Assembly (NCBI RefSeq): GCF_024362695.1
Contig: NC_065422.1
Span: 12,151,534 to 12,215,533, forward strand
Reading direction: 5' to 3'
Length of the DNA: 64,000 bases
Source: Pectinophora gossypiella
Lineage: Eukaryota > Arthropoda > Insecta > Lepidoptera > Gelechiidae
Under the pieces are notes generated by a model. That model was given only the letters and a program-made list of their open reading frames with translations, made no database searches and was not told where the DNA came from. Position 1 is the first letter of the stretch, and every line of letters starts with the position of its first letter. Below are positions 31,622-42,652 of this stretch, piece after piece. The position numbers were made by a program, and so were the translations under genes.

Positions 31622-32147
31622 GCAATCGATCGCACGAATATAATGTGTCCGCCATTATATTCAAGCAATTTACCATAGCACGTAATACACTTAGTGCACG
31701 TATACCTGCAATTGACGTTAATGTAACTATTCCGGATTCCGTGCAGTGTCTGTTGACACACAAACATCCGGCCGCGGACAGTGTGACGTCAGCTGGCGTG
31801 TGACGTCATCGACGTAGTGCTGTGGTGAAGTGAAGCCTAATAAATATTTTGTCTGTTTTTCTTTCCAATTCACTTCACAACCTACATGATAAAAAGACGA
31901 CCTACAGGGTAACATGCATAACGTGATAAAATTATCCATCGTTTTAATTAATTTTGGCAAAATCGATAAATTTGTTCAATTCCCTAACATGCACGACACG
32001 TGATTTGGTTCGTATTTTGACAGAACGACATGACTTATTTCGTTTCAAATATTAGAACCAATCGACAAAACGACATAATTATATCGACAGAATCGATAAA
32101 ATGGCCATGAGATAATTTTATATCACCTTGCGCATGTTAACCATACA
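31622..32147. other. no gene seen
   Basis: No convincing frame. Minor AT-rich runs. Confidence 0.4.
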
Positions 32148-32280
32148 TGTTAAAAAGGCCACATCGAGGCATTTCACCTAAACAAGCAATATTGCAATTT
32201 TACATTTGCGCATATAAAAATAAGTGCACTATGTCAAGAAATAACAAATAGCAAAATTGCTTTATTAGATGAATTAATAA
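32148..32280. mobile_element. MITE-O, right end truncated
   Basis: GTTAAAAAGGCCACATCG, AACAAGCAATATTGCAA, then the mirrored AAAATTGCTTTATTAGATG, ending where SINE-T begins. Confidence 0.6.
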
Positions 32281-32592
32281 AGGCCTCCGTGGTCCAGTGG
32301 TTGAGCGTTGGGCTCACGATACGGAGGTCCCGTGTTGGAATCCCGGTGGGGACACATCACAAAAATAACTTTGTGATTCCTAGTTTGGTTAGGACATTAT
32401 AGGCTGATTACCTGATTGTCCAAAAAGTAAAATGTTCCGTGCTTCGGAAGGCACGTTAAGCCGGTACTTACTGAGTAAGTAAGTAGTCGTTACATGAGCC
32501 ATGTCAGGTGCCTTTGGCGGATCAATAATGACCCTGACACCAGGGTTGATGAGGTTGGTAATTCACCTCACAACCCACACAATAGAAGAAGA
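32281..32592 (+). mobile_element. SINE-T, full length
   Basis: Box A TGGTCCAGTGGTTGAGCG, GCTCACGATACGGAGG, box B-like TTGGAATCCCGG, body and terminal CACACAATAGAAGAAG. A short piece around GTTGGTCCCGGTTAC is deleted. Confidence 0.85.
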
Positions 32593-32602
32593 TCCCCCCA
32601 GG

Positions 32603-32790
32603 TGACATTACCATCATCATTATCTGCCGTACGACGCCCACTGCTGGGCATAGGCCTTCCCCAAGGATCTCCACGACGATCGGTCCTGCGCTGCCCGCAT
32701 CCAGCGGTTTTCCGCGACCTTCACCAGATCGTCGGTCCACCTTGTAGCAAGCCTACCCACTGAGCGTCGTCCGACACATGGTCGCCATTC
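32603..32790 (-). pseudogene. RTE-type LINE, C-terminal fragment
   Basis: The minus-strand frame contains GRRSVGRLATRWTDDLVKV and DRSSWRSLGKAYAQQWASYG, nearly the same as the copy at 35049-35493. Similarity stops at about 32790; further upstream sequence is unrelated. Confidence 0.75.
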
Positions 32791-33029
32791 GAGATTACCA
32801 TACTGGAACACATTGGTATTGGAGAAACCACCCTTACCCGCCATTCGCTTCCTCCACCACAATGCCCGAGTAGATTCACAATTAAGCCGCGGTTTCTAAT
32901 TACAACGGCCGCCTGTCACATTATTAACGTCGCTTCTGCGTATTGTTCTCTAATTAACGGTTATTTAGCCGGTTACTTGCTCGGTTGATGGTCTAACCTA
33001 ACTTAATCTAACCGTACTTGATACAAGTA

Positions 33030-33100
33030 GAACGGCCATTCCAGAATTCAGTGCTGGCATCTTCCGGATACGTCGTGAAAACCGACAGAGGGATAGGCTA
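33030..33100 (+). repeat. Retro-G-like fragment
   Basis: GTGCTGGCATCTTCCGGATACG and ACCGACAGAGGGAT resemble the middle of Retro-G. Diverged. Confidence 0.4.
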
Positions 33101-33329
33101 CTTGACAACCTAGTGAAATGAGATACTTTTTACGAAACGTCAAATTTTCTTCGAAGTTTGTATGGACATCTACGAATATTAATTTATCTACGAATAAATA
33201 TTATTAAATTTATATATTAAAAAATATATTGAAATTTTAATATTTTTTATTCGTAGATGGAAATACTGTCCTGTGACGTCATTAATAAAAGTGGTCAAAC
33301 GTCGTACTCAATGTTACTTAATCCGTAAG

Positions 33330-33692
33330 TAGAATTTTCCGTCGCAAAATACATGTTTTTATGTGATTTTTTTTTAATTATTTTACAATTCTATACTTTT
33401 GCGGTGGAAAATTCCACTTGATGACCGGTCGTTACGATGTCACTTAACTTAAACCCCTACAAGTATTGGGTGTTAGTGAAATCGTAACAAATATTGAGGA
33501 GGCTGATTCAGGCCATGATTCTGAGTTGATATCAAGTGGAATTTCCTGTCGGAAAATTCATGGAGATGTTGGTGTTGTTTTTTTTTTAATTATTTTCAGT
33601 TCCATACTTTTGCAACGGAAAATTCCACTTGATATTAACTCAGAATCATCTCTCAAAGTTTTCGTTACAATACCACCTACAGCCCTGTTTAC
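33330..33692. mobile_element. MITE-E dimer, degraded
   Basis: Unit 1 is left-truncated (AATTTTCCGTCGCAAAATAC to CTTAACTTAAACCCC). A linker reduced to TACAAGTA leads to unit 2 (33466-33690, TGGGTGTTAGTGAAATCG to CCACCTACAGCCCTG). The remnant of the linker matches the start of the linker in the other dimers. Confidence 0.7.
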
Positions 33693-34551
33693 AAAACATA
33701 CACACAAAATAACAAAAAAAACTATAGCAACAAGAAAGATTTCACGATTGCTTCAAAGCAACAACAAGCCAAGAATTCTCTTACAGCAAGACCTGAACCA
33801 GATAATCTTTTCTTAACACACTTTTATACCCATTTATGCCTTTTAATCCTGAAGAAAATAGGGTACAGTGAACGTTACTAGACGCCGGTAAGACGATCCC
33901 ATATTTTCTACAGAACCCTCGGGCAGAAATTAATTAGAACTACAGCCAGCAAGCAAACGGTTATTGGGGTTTACACAAAAATTTATTGGACAACTATTAT
34001 GATGGCTAAGTGAATAGCGTAAAGCGATGAAACATACACTTACCTATTTACTTGTACACAATAACATACACAGTCAAAGGTAACAGTAAACAAAATAAAC
34101 AGTACTTACAGGATATCTACATATTTAAAGTAAAATAAATAACGAACCATTACTGTGGGGATAGTAAACGAAAATGAGTTCTAACGGAGTCTCACGACGC
34201 CAGGAAGATGTTAATATGCGTTTATGACAACAAACGCCCCAGGACTTCATGTAAAAAAGCTTATTATAAGATTATTTATTACCTAAATTATAAAAATGCC
34301 TAGTAGTAAATGTGTTCCTCTAGTGATCAAATAACTTGTAATGTATAACTACATTGACTTAAAAGATGTGTTGCTGTTGGTGATTCTTGTCATTTCTTCT
34401 CCTCAGCCATGACACCTTGCGAAATGACGTAGGTTCAACAATGTTACATTGACCTTCAACAAGTTTGTCTATGACTAAATGATTGAATAAATAATTCTGA
34501 TTCTGGACCCCAATTCCGACACCGCAGGCGTGGTCGACAAATTCCCTCATT
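33693..34551. other. no gene seen
   Basis: AT-rich. No recognisable repeat or coding frame. Confidence 0.4.
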
Positions 34552-34727
34552 TAACGCTTATACCGATCCACTAAGATCGATTAAATATTTTCAATGTATT
34601 CCTCTCAGACGAAGCCCTGAGCCATTTGCATCTAACCGGGCACCCTCAGGTCTTAACTTTTTTACCAAGTAAGAGCCCTGAGGGCACGCCAAGTAACTCA
34701 TCTACAACAAGTTACTTGAAAAAAAAC
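34552..34727 (+). repeat. Rep-A, diverged
   Basis: CGATCCACTAAGATCG, TCAGACGAAGCCCTGAGCC, GGGCACCCTCAGG and a final run of A. More worn than the other copies. Confidence 0.6.
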
Positions 34728-35037
34728 TGTCTGCCAGTTTATCGTGGTTAAAAGCGTTTAAAATAGTTTGTTTATCAAATTGCGTTTCCATTTACTGCAT
34801 GCCACCAATGAAAACGAGTAATATATCGACTGTTGCGGTTACCCACATGTCATGTAATCTGGCCAGCGGAATTAAAATACGTATTCAACATTATATTAAA
34901 ACGATGTTTTCGAAAAACAACCTGAATACTGTGTTTTAATAGAGTAGTTTTGATAATCAGCATGAACATAAGCTCCCAAATATATCCCATAAATATAACT
35001 TCTGATTCTAATACTTTTAAATATATATTACTTTTGT
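34728..35037. other. no gene seen
   Basis: AT-rich. No feature recognised before the RTE insertion. Confidence 0.35.
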
Positions 35038-35048
35038 ATATAAGAGAA

Positions 35049-35493
35049 CCAAATTTGACCAATGCGTGTTGCCAGTGATGACCTACGGCAGTGAGACGTG
35101 GCCGCTTACTATGGGTCTCGTGAGGAGGCTCGGTGTCGCTCAGCGGGCAATGGAGAGAGCTATGCTCGGTATCTCCCTGCTCGATCGAATCAGAAATGAG
35201 GAGATCCGCAGGAGAACTAAAATCACCGACATAACTCGGAGAATTGCAAAGCTGAAGTGGCAGTGGGCAGGACACATAGCGAGGACAACCGATGGCCGCT
35301 GGGGCGGAAGGGTTCTGGAATGGCGACCACGTGTCGGACGACGTTCAGTGGGTAGGCCCGCTACAAGGTGGACCGACGATCTGGTGAAGATCGCGAGAAG
35401 CCGCTGGATGCGGGCAGCGCAGGACCGATCGTCGTGGAGATCCTTGGGGGAGGCCTATGCCCAGCAGTGGGCGTCGTACGGCTGATGATGATG
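35049..35493 (+). pseudogene. RTE-type LINE, 5'-truncated, with target duplication
   Basis: Flanked by ATATAAGAGAA at 35038-35048 and 35494-35504. An open frame from the truncation point to a stop at about 35485 carries LPVMTYGSETWPLT, LGISLLDRIRNEEIRRRT, KWQWAGHIART and GRPATRWTDDLVKI: the region C-terminal to the reverse transcriptase of RTE-clade LINEs. The enzyme core is missing, so it cannot move on its own. It ends in a short GATGATGAT tail. Confidence 0.88.
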
Positions 35494-35579
35494 ATATAAG
35501 AGAATAACTTAGAATAATATTATTGACTTGCTTTATAACGATTTGTGCAGTTAGGTTATAAAATTAAATAAATGAATTG

Positions 35580-35655
35580 AATTGACAATAGGGGGGTTAA
35601 AAGGGCTACATCGAAGCAATTCATCTAAAAAAACAATATTGCTTTTTTTTGCGCC
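35580..35655. repeat. MITE-O end fragment
   Basis: GGGGGGTTAAAAGGGCTACATC and AACAATATTGCTTTT match the left half of the copy at 43041. Confidence 0.5.
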
Positions 35656-36133
35656 GAGCCTTTAGAAATAAAATAATAATCACAAATCTCCTATCGCTTG
35701 CGCCTCACGGAAGAGAGATGCGGCCGTTACAGCTTGAGACGGTGTGATAGTGAGGATGGCAGTAATTGTTTTGAAGTGTGCCGCCGCCGCCGGAGTGGGG
35801 TTGTGTTGTCTTGTTTTACCGCCATTTTGTATCGGAACAGAATGCGCCTAAGTACGAACACGAGTACTAATATGTAAAATTATTCGATACGATTAAATAT
35901 GTCAATTATGATAGTGTGACAGAGTTCTAAAGTGGGTGCATGATATTGCTCATGACTGTACGCTCAAGTGCCATTGTTTTAGGTATTTGATATTCTTATA
36001 ACATAATTAACTAGACTTAACTAGAATTCACATAAAATAATATAAGCTCACAACTATATCCCAAATGAAATAGTCTGAGTTACATCCATCGCAAGATTAA
36101 CTGAGTACCCACGCTCATAGCGCACAAAACACA
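35656..36133. other. no gene; scraps of MITE-P and SINE-H
   Basis: CTAAAGTGGGTGCATGATATTG with GCTCATGACTGTACG (35932-35961) is a MITE-P end. AGCTCACAACTATATCCC onward (36044-36115) is SINE-H reversed. No coding. Confidence 0.45.
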
Positions 36134-36604
36134 TACAGGGTGTTAGTGACATCGTAACGAATACTCAGGGGGATGATTCAGGCCAAGATTCTGAGTTAAT
36201 ATCAAGTGGAATTTTTCGTCGCAATATTCATGATTTTTTAAATCTATACTTTTGCGATGAAAAATTCCACTTGATATTAACTCAGAATAATCAGCTGAAT
36301 CATCCTCCTCAGTATTCGTTACGATGTCACTTACACCCCACACAAGTACATACGGTAGCCATACAAGTAGGTATGGGTGTTAGTGACACCGTAACGAATA
36401 CTGAGGGGGATGGTTCACACCATGATTCTGAGTTGATATCAAGTGGAATTTTCAGTCTGAATATTCCTGAAATTTTTTGTGTTTTTTTTAGTTATTTTCA
36501 ATGCCATACTTTTGCGACGGAAAATCCCACTTGATATCATCTCAGAATCATGGCCTCAATCACCCCTCAAAGTTTTCGTTACGATGTCACTAACACCCTG
36601 TATA
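36134..36604. mobile_element. MITE-E dimer 2
   Basis: Unit 1 36134-36340 (shortened centre), linker CAAGTACATACGGTAGCC to AAGTAGGTA, unit 2 36373-36603 ending CACTAACACCCTG before TATA. Confidence 0.85.
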
Positions 36605-36670
36605 CAAAAAGCTCATAGAAACACACACAATACACACATACACAAACAGCGCTGTCAAGTGGTACCGGCG

Positions 36671-36805
36671 GGTGATGGTGGTTTTGGTGGTGGGTGGTGA
36701 TGGTAGTGGTAGTGATGGTGGTGGTTTTGGTGGTGGGTGGTGATGGTAGTGGTGGTGGTGTTGGTGGTGGGTGGTGATGGTAGTGGTGGTGGTGGTGATA
36801 GTGGT
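36671..36805. repeat. GGT-rich minisatellite
   Basis: About three units of ~43 bp built from GATGGTGG, TTTTGGTGGTGGG and TGGTGATGGTAGTGG. G-rich on the plus strand with several GG and GGG tracts. Confidence 0.85.
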
Positions 36806-36833
36806 ACTCAGTTAAAAATGTATTACTAGAATT

Positions 36834-36860
36834 AGATAGATAGATAGATAGATAGATAGA
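36834..36860. repeat. (GATA)n microsatellite
   Basis: Six consecutive TAGA units. Confidence 0.9.
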
Positions 36861-36929
36861 ATCTTTATAATCTTTATAATTTCTTTTTTTTTTTTTTTTT
36901 TTTCTTTAGAATCTTTTTAATTACTTGCC

Positions 36930-37055
36930 ATCATCATCATCATCAGCCTAAAATCATCTATTACTGGACATAACCCTAATCACAATGACGGGTTCTCTGC
37001 TGCCTGCATCCAGCGTTTACCCGCGACCTTCAGAAGGTCATTAGTCCACCTAGGA
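36930..37055 (-). pseudogene. RTE-type LINE 3'-end relic
   Basis: CATCATCATCATCATCAGCC, then a diverged match to the RTE end (GCCTGCATCCAGCG, CGCGACCTTCAGAAGGTC) in reverse orientation. Confidence 0.5.
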
Positions 37056-37129
37056 TTACTTATACCTAGGTACTTATTACATCATTCAGAGAACGGTTAT
37101 AGCAATTATTTGCGGCATCAAAATGCTTG

Positions 37130-37205
37130 TGCTTAGTTCATCTTGCGATGAATGTACCTCTGACTACCCCAATAGGGATATAGTCGTGAGCTTATATTCG
37201 GAAGG
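37130..37205 (+). repeat. SINE-H tail fragment
   Basis: TTAGTTCATCTTGCGATG, GTACCTCTGACTACCCC and GTCGTGAGCTTATAT. Confidence 0.6.
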
Positions 37206-37624
37206 GTAAATTCAGTCATAACAATACAGAAAGCCGCAAAATACATATAAGTAGGCAGCTATTTACTACGCAGAACCTTCATGAATATTAAACACCCTCA
37301 TAATATCCCGCAGAACAAATTATAATTTTAATTATCTACACGGAAAAACTATCTTCCGCGCAATTAAACCTTAATTCCGCAATCTGACCTCGTCCCATTA
37401 TAAACACCCATAGGGCTCAATCTGTCCCCAAAATATTCGGACCACAACAATTCCAAGGGTCCGACCCATCAGCGGACTGTCCGGGACATTTTAGGACATA
37501 CCGACATTACGGGTAATCGCACCAGGAATGTCTCGTGAGCAACATTAGTCCGTCCGTTAAAGTTATTTGCCATTTGATGGCTCACATTCAGATAGTTACG
37601 GCGAAGTGTGCTGGTGTTACCTTA
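37206..37624. other. no gene seen
   Basis: No repeat family or frame recognised. Confidence 0.4.
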
Positions 37625-37797
37625 GCAGCATTAACCTCACGACTATATCACAATTGGGGTAGTCAGAGGTACATCCATCGCCAGATGAATTAAGTACCCA
37701 CACCTCACCGAGTTTTCTGTTAGACCAACGTTGCGGTGGTCAGCAGTATCGCCGTTTATAACGGTCGAGACAAATGACATGTGTTAGTGAAAACTAA
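37625..37797 (-). repeat. SINE-H body, reversed
   Basis: ATTGGGGTAGTCAGAGG, AGATGAATTAAGTACCCAC, ACCTCACCGAGTTTTCTG and ACTAACACAGCAG-like end. Confidence 0.65.
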
Positions 37798-37855
37798 CAC
37801 AGCAGCAATACAGCTTAATTAAAAATATAGTATCCATAAAGGGGTAGGCACAGAT

Positions 37856-37944
37856 ACAGGGTGTTAGTGACATCGTAACGAATACTAAGGGGGTTGATTC
37901 AGACCATGTTTCTGAGTTAATATTCAAGTGGAATTTTCCGTCGC
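37856..37944. mobile_element. MITE-E, truncated left end
   Basis: ACAGGGTGTTAGTGACATCG through GGAATTTTCCGTCGC, then an abrupt change to Rep-A. Confidence 0.7.
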
Positions 37945-38165
37945 GGGATAGCGATAAGCGCTGATTGAGGGAAATCATTGACCACGCCGGGGCGGGGTCG
38001 GTATCGGGGTCCTGAAGTGTTTGGTGTCGCGAGCTGATTGGCTGCCTCTATTGCTAGAATAATCGGGTCCTCAGAATCGAAAATTACGTCCTTCGGCCGC
38101 CTATACTTTTCAGAACCGTCTCTAACCGGGATGTATTCGGATGTCGCAACAACCAGGGGATATGG
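37945..38165 (-). repeat. Rep-A interior, lacking the poly(A) end
   Basis: GATAGCGATAAGCGCTGATTG through GTATTCGGATGTCGCAAC. It begins near the point where the short form at 31236 resumes, which suggests the same internal break point. Confidence 0.65.
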
Positions 38166-38478
38166 TGTACAGCATGAGCCGGGATTAACAATGTTTTAAT
38201 AACGCAAAATAGTATGTACATCAGGTATGTGTGAAAGGGAGTGTGTGTATGAGAGAAAACTAAATATAACTCACAACTCACACCTGTCCTGCGTCATTCA
38301 ATTTACAAAATGGAGTTTACAACTCGGGGATAGTTTATCTCAGTTAATTAACAGTGTAAAGTGCGACGAACTCAAATTAATCTCAATGTTAGTCGAGACT
38401 TCTAATTATGTTGGGGATTTAGGTATTTTTAGCTAAAATCTCAGTTTGTATGCTTCTACGCTAAACTTAGAGCGAATA
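38166..38478. other. no gene seen
   Basis: No recognisable feature apart from short GTGTG runs. Confidence 0.35.
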
Positions 38479-38973
38479 TACTGGGTGTTAGTGACATCGT
38501 AACGAATACTGAGGGGGTTGATTCAGACCATGATTCTGAGTTAAAATCAAGTGGAATTTTCCGTCGCAAAATTCATGATTTTTTTTTAGTTTTTTTAAAT
38601 TATTTTCAATTCTATACTTTTGCGATGGAAAATTCCACTAGATATTAACTCAGAATAATCAGATGAATCATCCCTTTCAGTATTCGTTACGATGACACTT
38701 ACACCCCGTACAAGTACAGACGGTAGCCATATAAGTAGGTATGGGTGTTAGTGACACCGTAACGAATACTGAGGGGGATGGTTCAGACCATGATTCTGAG
38801 TTGATATCAAGTGGAATTTCGTGTCAAAAAATTCATGAAATTTTTTCTTTTCTTTTTAATTATTTTCCAATCCATACTTTTGCGACGGAAATTTCTACTT
38901 GATATCAACTCAGAATCATGGCCTGAACCACTCCTCAAAGTTTTCGTTACGATGTCACTAACACCCTGTATAA
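38479..38973. mobile_element. MITE-E dimer 3
   Basis: Unit 1 38479-38707 (ends TTACACCCCGTAC), linker AAGTACAGACGGTAGCC to AAGTAGGTA, unit 2 38743-38972. TA flanks both ends (TATACTGGGTG and CACCCTGTATA). Confidence 0.88.
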
Positions 38974-39149
38974 TAAAGCGAAGGGCTAAAATATGCCCAG
39001 GATAATTTTAAGCAATGAGGGACTTTCCAATCGGTGGCCTCAAAAACAGGATAGATGGTGTCTTTCTTCCTCGTTTTCTTCGTTTAAACTTCTTATTTCA
39101 TGGATAACAGACATATATGCATCTTATATCTTTGTTTTTGGGTAAAATA

Positions 39150-39411
39150 ATTTGAGGAGCTCGGTGGCGCAGCTTTAAACGCGCTCGGTCTGCGATTATT
39201 GAAGTTAAGCAACTTTCGCAAAGGCCGGTCATAGGATGGGTGACCACAAAAAAAAGTTTTCATTTCGAGCTCCTCCGCATTAGCAGTCGTTAATAACCAT
39301 CAATCCGCACTGGGCCCGCGTGATGGTTTAAGGCCCGATCTCCCTATCCATCCACAGGGAAGGCCCGTGCCCCAGCAGTGGGGACGTTAATGGGCTGACG
39401 ATGATGATGAT
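39150..39411 (+). mobile_element. SINE-5S with target duplication
   Basis: Same structure as 19504-19798 but with a ~30-bp deletion after CTCGAGCTCCTCCG. GGGTAAAATA flanks it (39140-39149 and 39412-39421). Confidence 0.82.
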
Positions 39412-40084
39412 GGGTAAAATATGACCCTTTTTATTACACCAAGGTACAATTATCTATAACATCAACCCATCATTATTCTGATCAAAATAACGAGAAGCAA
39501 TATAGATTAGGTAGCAACATTATTCTATACATAATGTGATCCACATATCAATCCACAAATAGTTTTGTATATGTTTCGGCCATTATATTACATTTTTGAA
39601 CAATGGTGTACCCCCAACAATGACAAAATAAGTAATTATCACGTTAAAAGTGAACAACGCCATCTATCGTGTGTTTGTGGAACGTCGATTGGAAAGGCCC
39701 TCATTCTTAAGCAAGCTGCTGAACGCTTTCTATTGTCCTAGTTCATGAGAGAAATAGACTGTTGCTATACTTCATTTTTAAGTCGAAAATATACTTTAAT
39801 TTCTTTAGCAAAACCGGTGTTTTGTTAAAAGCAGGGACCTAAAGAGGACCTTATCTTACTTCCGACCTTTTTTCTAAAAAATACATTCTAAGGCCCGGGT
39901 ACTCTTGTAATTACAGTTGTAATTCCTGTAATTTCTTGTAATAACGCCTACGTGAGTTCCCCTACCTCTCTGTAATTACACAACGCATTCCATTCCTAAC
40001 TTTATACCGAGAAATGTTTGACTTTAGAAAATGTTGTTTTGAACTATATTAATTCTTTGGTTTAAGTTTGGAACTTGCTATAGG
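39412..40084. other. no gene seen
   Basis: AT-rich; nothing recognised. Confidence 0.4.
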
Positions 40085-40345
40085 GATTGGCACCAATGAG
40101 TTATTAATTAACCTTAAGTGCATTTTTTCATAAATACGTATTACTTTTAGCATAAATATCAAGATAACTATGCGATACTACGATGCGCACAGCCAAGGAA
40201 TGGAATGAGCTGCCGGCGTCGATGTCTTCTGCATCTTGTAACCTGGGGTCCTTTAAGTCACGAGCGTCAACTTCTGAGTAATCTCGCTCCACCGTCGGCC
40301 ACTTCTTTACCTCGTGGAAGAATCGGGTCAAGAGCAAACCCCTCT
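40085..40345 (+). pseudogene. SINE-H scrap and LINE ORF2 C-terminal relic
   Basis: GGCACCAATGAGTTATTAATT (40089) is SINE-H. From about 40184 a frame reads TAKEWNELPASMSSASCNLG then SFKSRA before a stop, a pattern common at the C-terminus of Jockey/CR1-like ORF2 proteins. Confidence 0.55.
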
Positions 40346-40838
40346 TAAGTAAAAAACAAAAACCCTACAACGTAGTCGGTCCTAACGTTCACTACAATTC
40401 ATCTTGCGATGGCTGACTTACCTCTAATTAGCCAAATTGGGAATATTATTGTGTTTGTCATCCCTCCCATAGAAGGTATTGGAAGGTACAAAATATATAT
40501 ACTTATATGTATGTTAATAACAAACACGAGCCACGTAGGCGTAAATTTGAAAAGACAGATCAGAGAATGGGTCACTGAGTTAGAAGTATTTTGGGACAAA
40601 TCAAAATAAGTACCATAGACAAGTTGTCCCAACTATTCAGACAGATCAGTAAGGAATTTAGAGAGTTATTGAACCGAATACAACTTCATTACGTCCACGT
40701 GTACATATAGTAATACCGTTGACTGGGCCAGAGATATTGATATTAAATAATTCTAATATTAAAAAGTAATTTAATAAAGCTATTTTACTACTTGGACTCC
40801 ATTACCTATCACATTGGTCTCTATGTGATATGTACTTA
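40346..40838. other. no gene seen
   Basis: The 66-77-codon frames on both strands at 40399-40632 show no recognised motif. Confidence 0.35.
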
Positions 40839-40856
40839 CACACACACACACACACA

Positions 40857-40912
<56 letters not shown>

Positions 40913-40923
40913 CACACACCACA

Positions 40924-40954
<31 letters not shown>

Positions 40955-41093
40955 GACAGACACACACGCACGCACGAACGCACGCACGCACACACACACA
41001 CACACACACGCACGCACGCACAAACACACACACAGACACACACACACACACACACACGCACGCACGCACGCACACACACCCGCATGCATGCGT
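40839..41093. repeat. (CA)n/(CGCA)n simple repeat
   Basis: About 250 bp of almost pure alternating purine/pyrimidine: (CA)n blocks separated by (CGCA)n blocks, the longest at 40857-40912. The His/Thr/Arg and Cys/Val-rich frames across it are artefacts. Confidence 0.95.
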
Positions 41094-41309
41094 TAGTGAC
41101 ATCGTAACGAAAACTTTGAGGAGTGATTCAGACCATGATTCTGAGTTGATATCAAGTGGAATTTTCCGTCGCAAAGGTATGGAACGAAAAAGTAATTCAA
41201 AAAAGATACGTGAATTTTACGACGGATATTTCCTTTTAATATTAACTCAGAATCGTGGTCTGAATTATCCCCGTCAGTATTCGTTACGATGTCACTAACA
41301 CCCTGTATA
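41091..41309. mobile_element. MITE-E abutting the simple repeat
   Basis: The left end is trimmed (GTTAGTGACATCGTAACG follows GCATGCATGC); the right end CACTAACACCCTG is followed by TATA. The centre has extra sequence (GGAACGAAAAAGTAATTC). Confidence 0.8.
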
Positions 41310-41439
41310 TAAGTTACTTACCTGTAGTCCACCCCGCCGGTATCCTCGAAGGTAGGCAGAGTCAGAGGTGTATTAGTGTAAGTAAACACCCACTCTTCGC
41401 CAGCTGTTTATATTTTTTTTTATAAAAAAAAATAGTTTG

Positions 41440-41900
41440 AGCCACTGCTGGGTAAAGACCTCCCCTTCATCCTTCCATCTTATTCGGTAGGCATCAATAT
41501 CGTCACACCATCTTTTTCCGAGTCTACCTCGTGTCAGATATCCATCCTGAGACCTGTATGATCCTGTATTTCCCACCGGGGTAAGCAGAGACTACGGAAT
41601 TCCATTTGCTTCGATCCTCACATACTTCTCTTGCTTCCATCACATTCGTCAATCTTACTGAACCTTTTCTAAGGACATCTCCAATTTGGTCAATGTACGT
41701 CTTTCTAGGTCTTCCTCTACCAACCCGACACCTTCGCTTTATATACTGCTTCGTAATCCTATTATCCTTCATCCGCTCTGCGTGTCCAAAACCAACTTAA
41801 CATTCCCTTGTCAATCTTAGTCACTATATCGTCTTTTACACCACATCTCTCTCTTATCACACTGTTTCTCACTCTGTCACTCAACTTAACACTGCATATC
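41440..41900 (-). pseudogene. LINE ORF2 C-terminal fragments
   Basis: The minus strand at 41540-41780 encodes RRCRVGRGRPRKTYIDQIGD and DRSKWNSVVSAYP, the tail region of an RTE/R-type LINE ORF2. A second piece at 41450-41520 carries GKRWCDDIDAYRIRW. They are in different frames, so the copy is broken. Confidence 0.65.
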
Positions 41901-41908
41901 TCTTTGTT

Positions 41909-41968
41909 TTTTTTTACTTGACTTATTGTAGATTTGCCGCAGATGGCATTAACTACTTGGCCGGAGAT
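41909..41968 (-). repeat. Rep-A 3'-end fragment
   Basis: T-run, ACTTGACTTATTGTAG, TTTGCCGCAGATGGCATTAA, CTACTTGGCCGG. Confidence 0.7.
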
Positions 41969-42514
41969 ATCTCTTCGCATAGACCCCGTAAAGTTATAAG
42001 AAATAAGAAAAAAAAGCCCTGATTCACCGCTTGTTGCAATTTTGCTTGACCTCCCCAACACCTGCTTTTTCTTATAATAATAATCCCTTAAGACGCCATA
42101 AAAGCGATGGATACAAACCGGCTGTTTCATAACAGCGTGTTTAAGTAATAACAGTTTTACAAGCCCTGCTTCTAATTGGGCTATTCCACAAATTACTGGT
42201 CGAGGTTCAGCACTTGCTTTTTTCCAGTGGAAAAGAAAATAAAAATCCAGAACAACGCCATAATTGAATTAATTTGTCCTTTTTTAACATCTGGTGTACT
42301 GGTTCTGTTTATCGCTCCAGTTGTAAGTATTTATTCATTCCATGGTATAAAAAAACAGGTATGCTCAATCCTATGACAAGTCGCCATTGCTAGCCCTTTG
42401 ATGACCGTTACCACTGTGTTACCTTTAAATTGGTATCTCCAACATTCTAAGGACGTAAAATTTATTAAGTACTGATGTATTTAATTGCTATTACTTTTCA
42501 CATATATAAAAAAT

Positions 42515-42652
42515 ATTAATGTCTTCCGAAGCACGGACCATCTTACTTCCGGACAATGGGGTGATCAACCTGCAATGTCCTCACCAAACTAGGGATCACA
42601 AGTGTTTTTGTGTGATCACAACGCTCAACCACTGAACCGCGGAGACCGTTAA
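42515..42652 (-). repeat. SINE-T fragment, reversed, with internal deletion
   Basis: CTTCCGAAGCACGGACCATC, GGTGATCAACCTGC, CTAGGGATCACAAGTG, then directly CAACGCTCAACCACTG. The box B part is missing. Confidence 0.7.

Noticed and set aside
40792..41298. 168-codon His/Thr/Arg-rich protein and its Cys/Val-rich antisense partners
   Set aside because: They are only (CA)n/(CGCA)n read in different frames, extended into a MITE.
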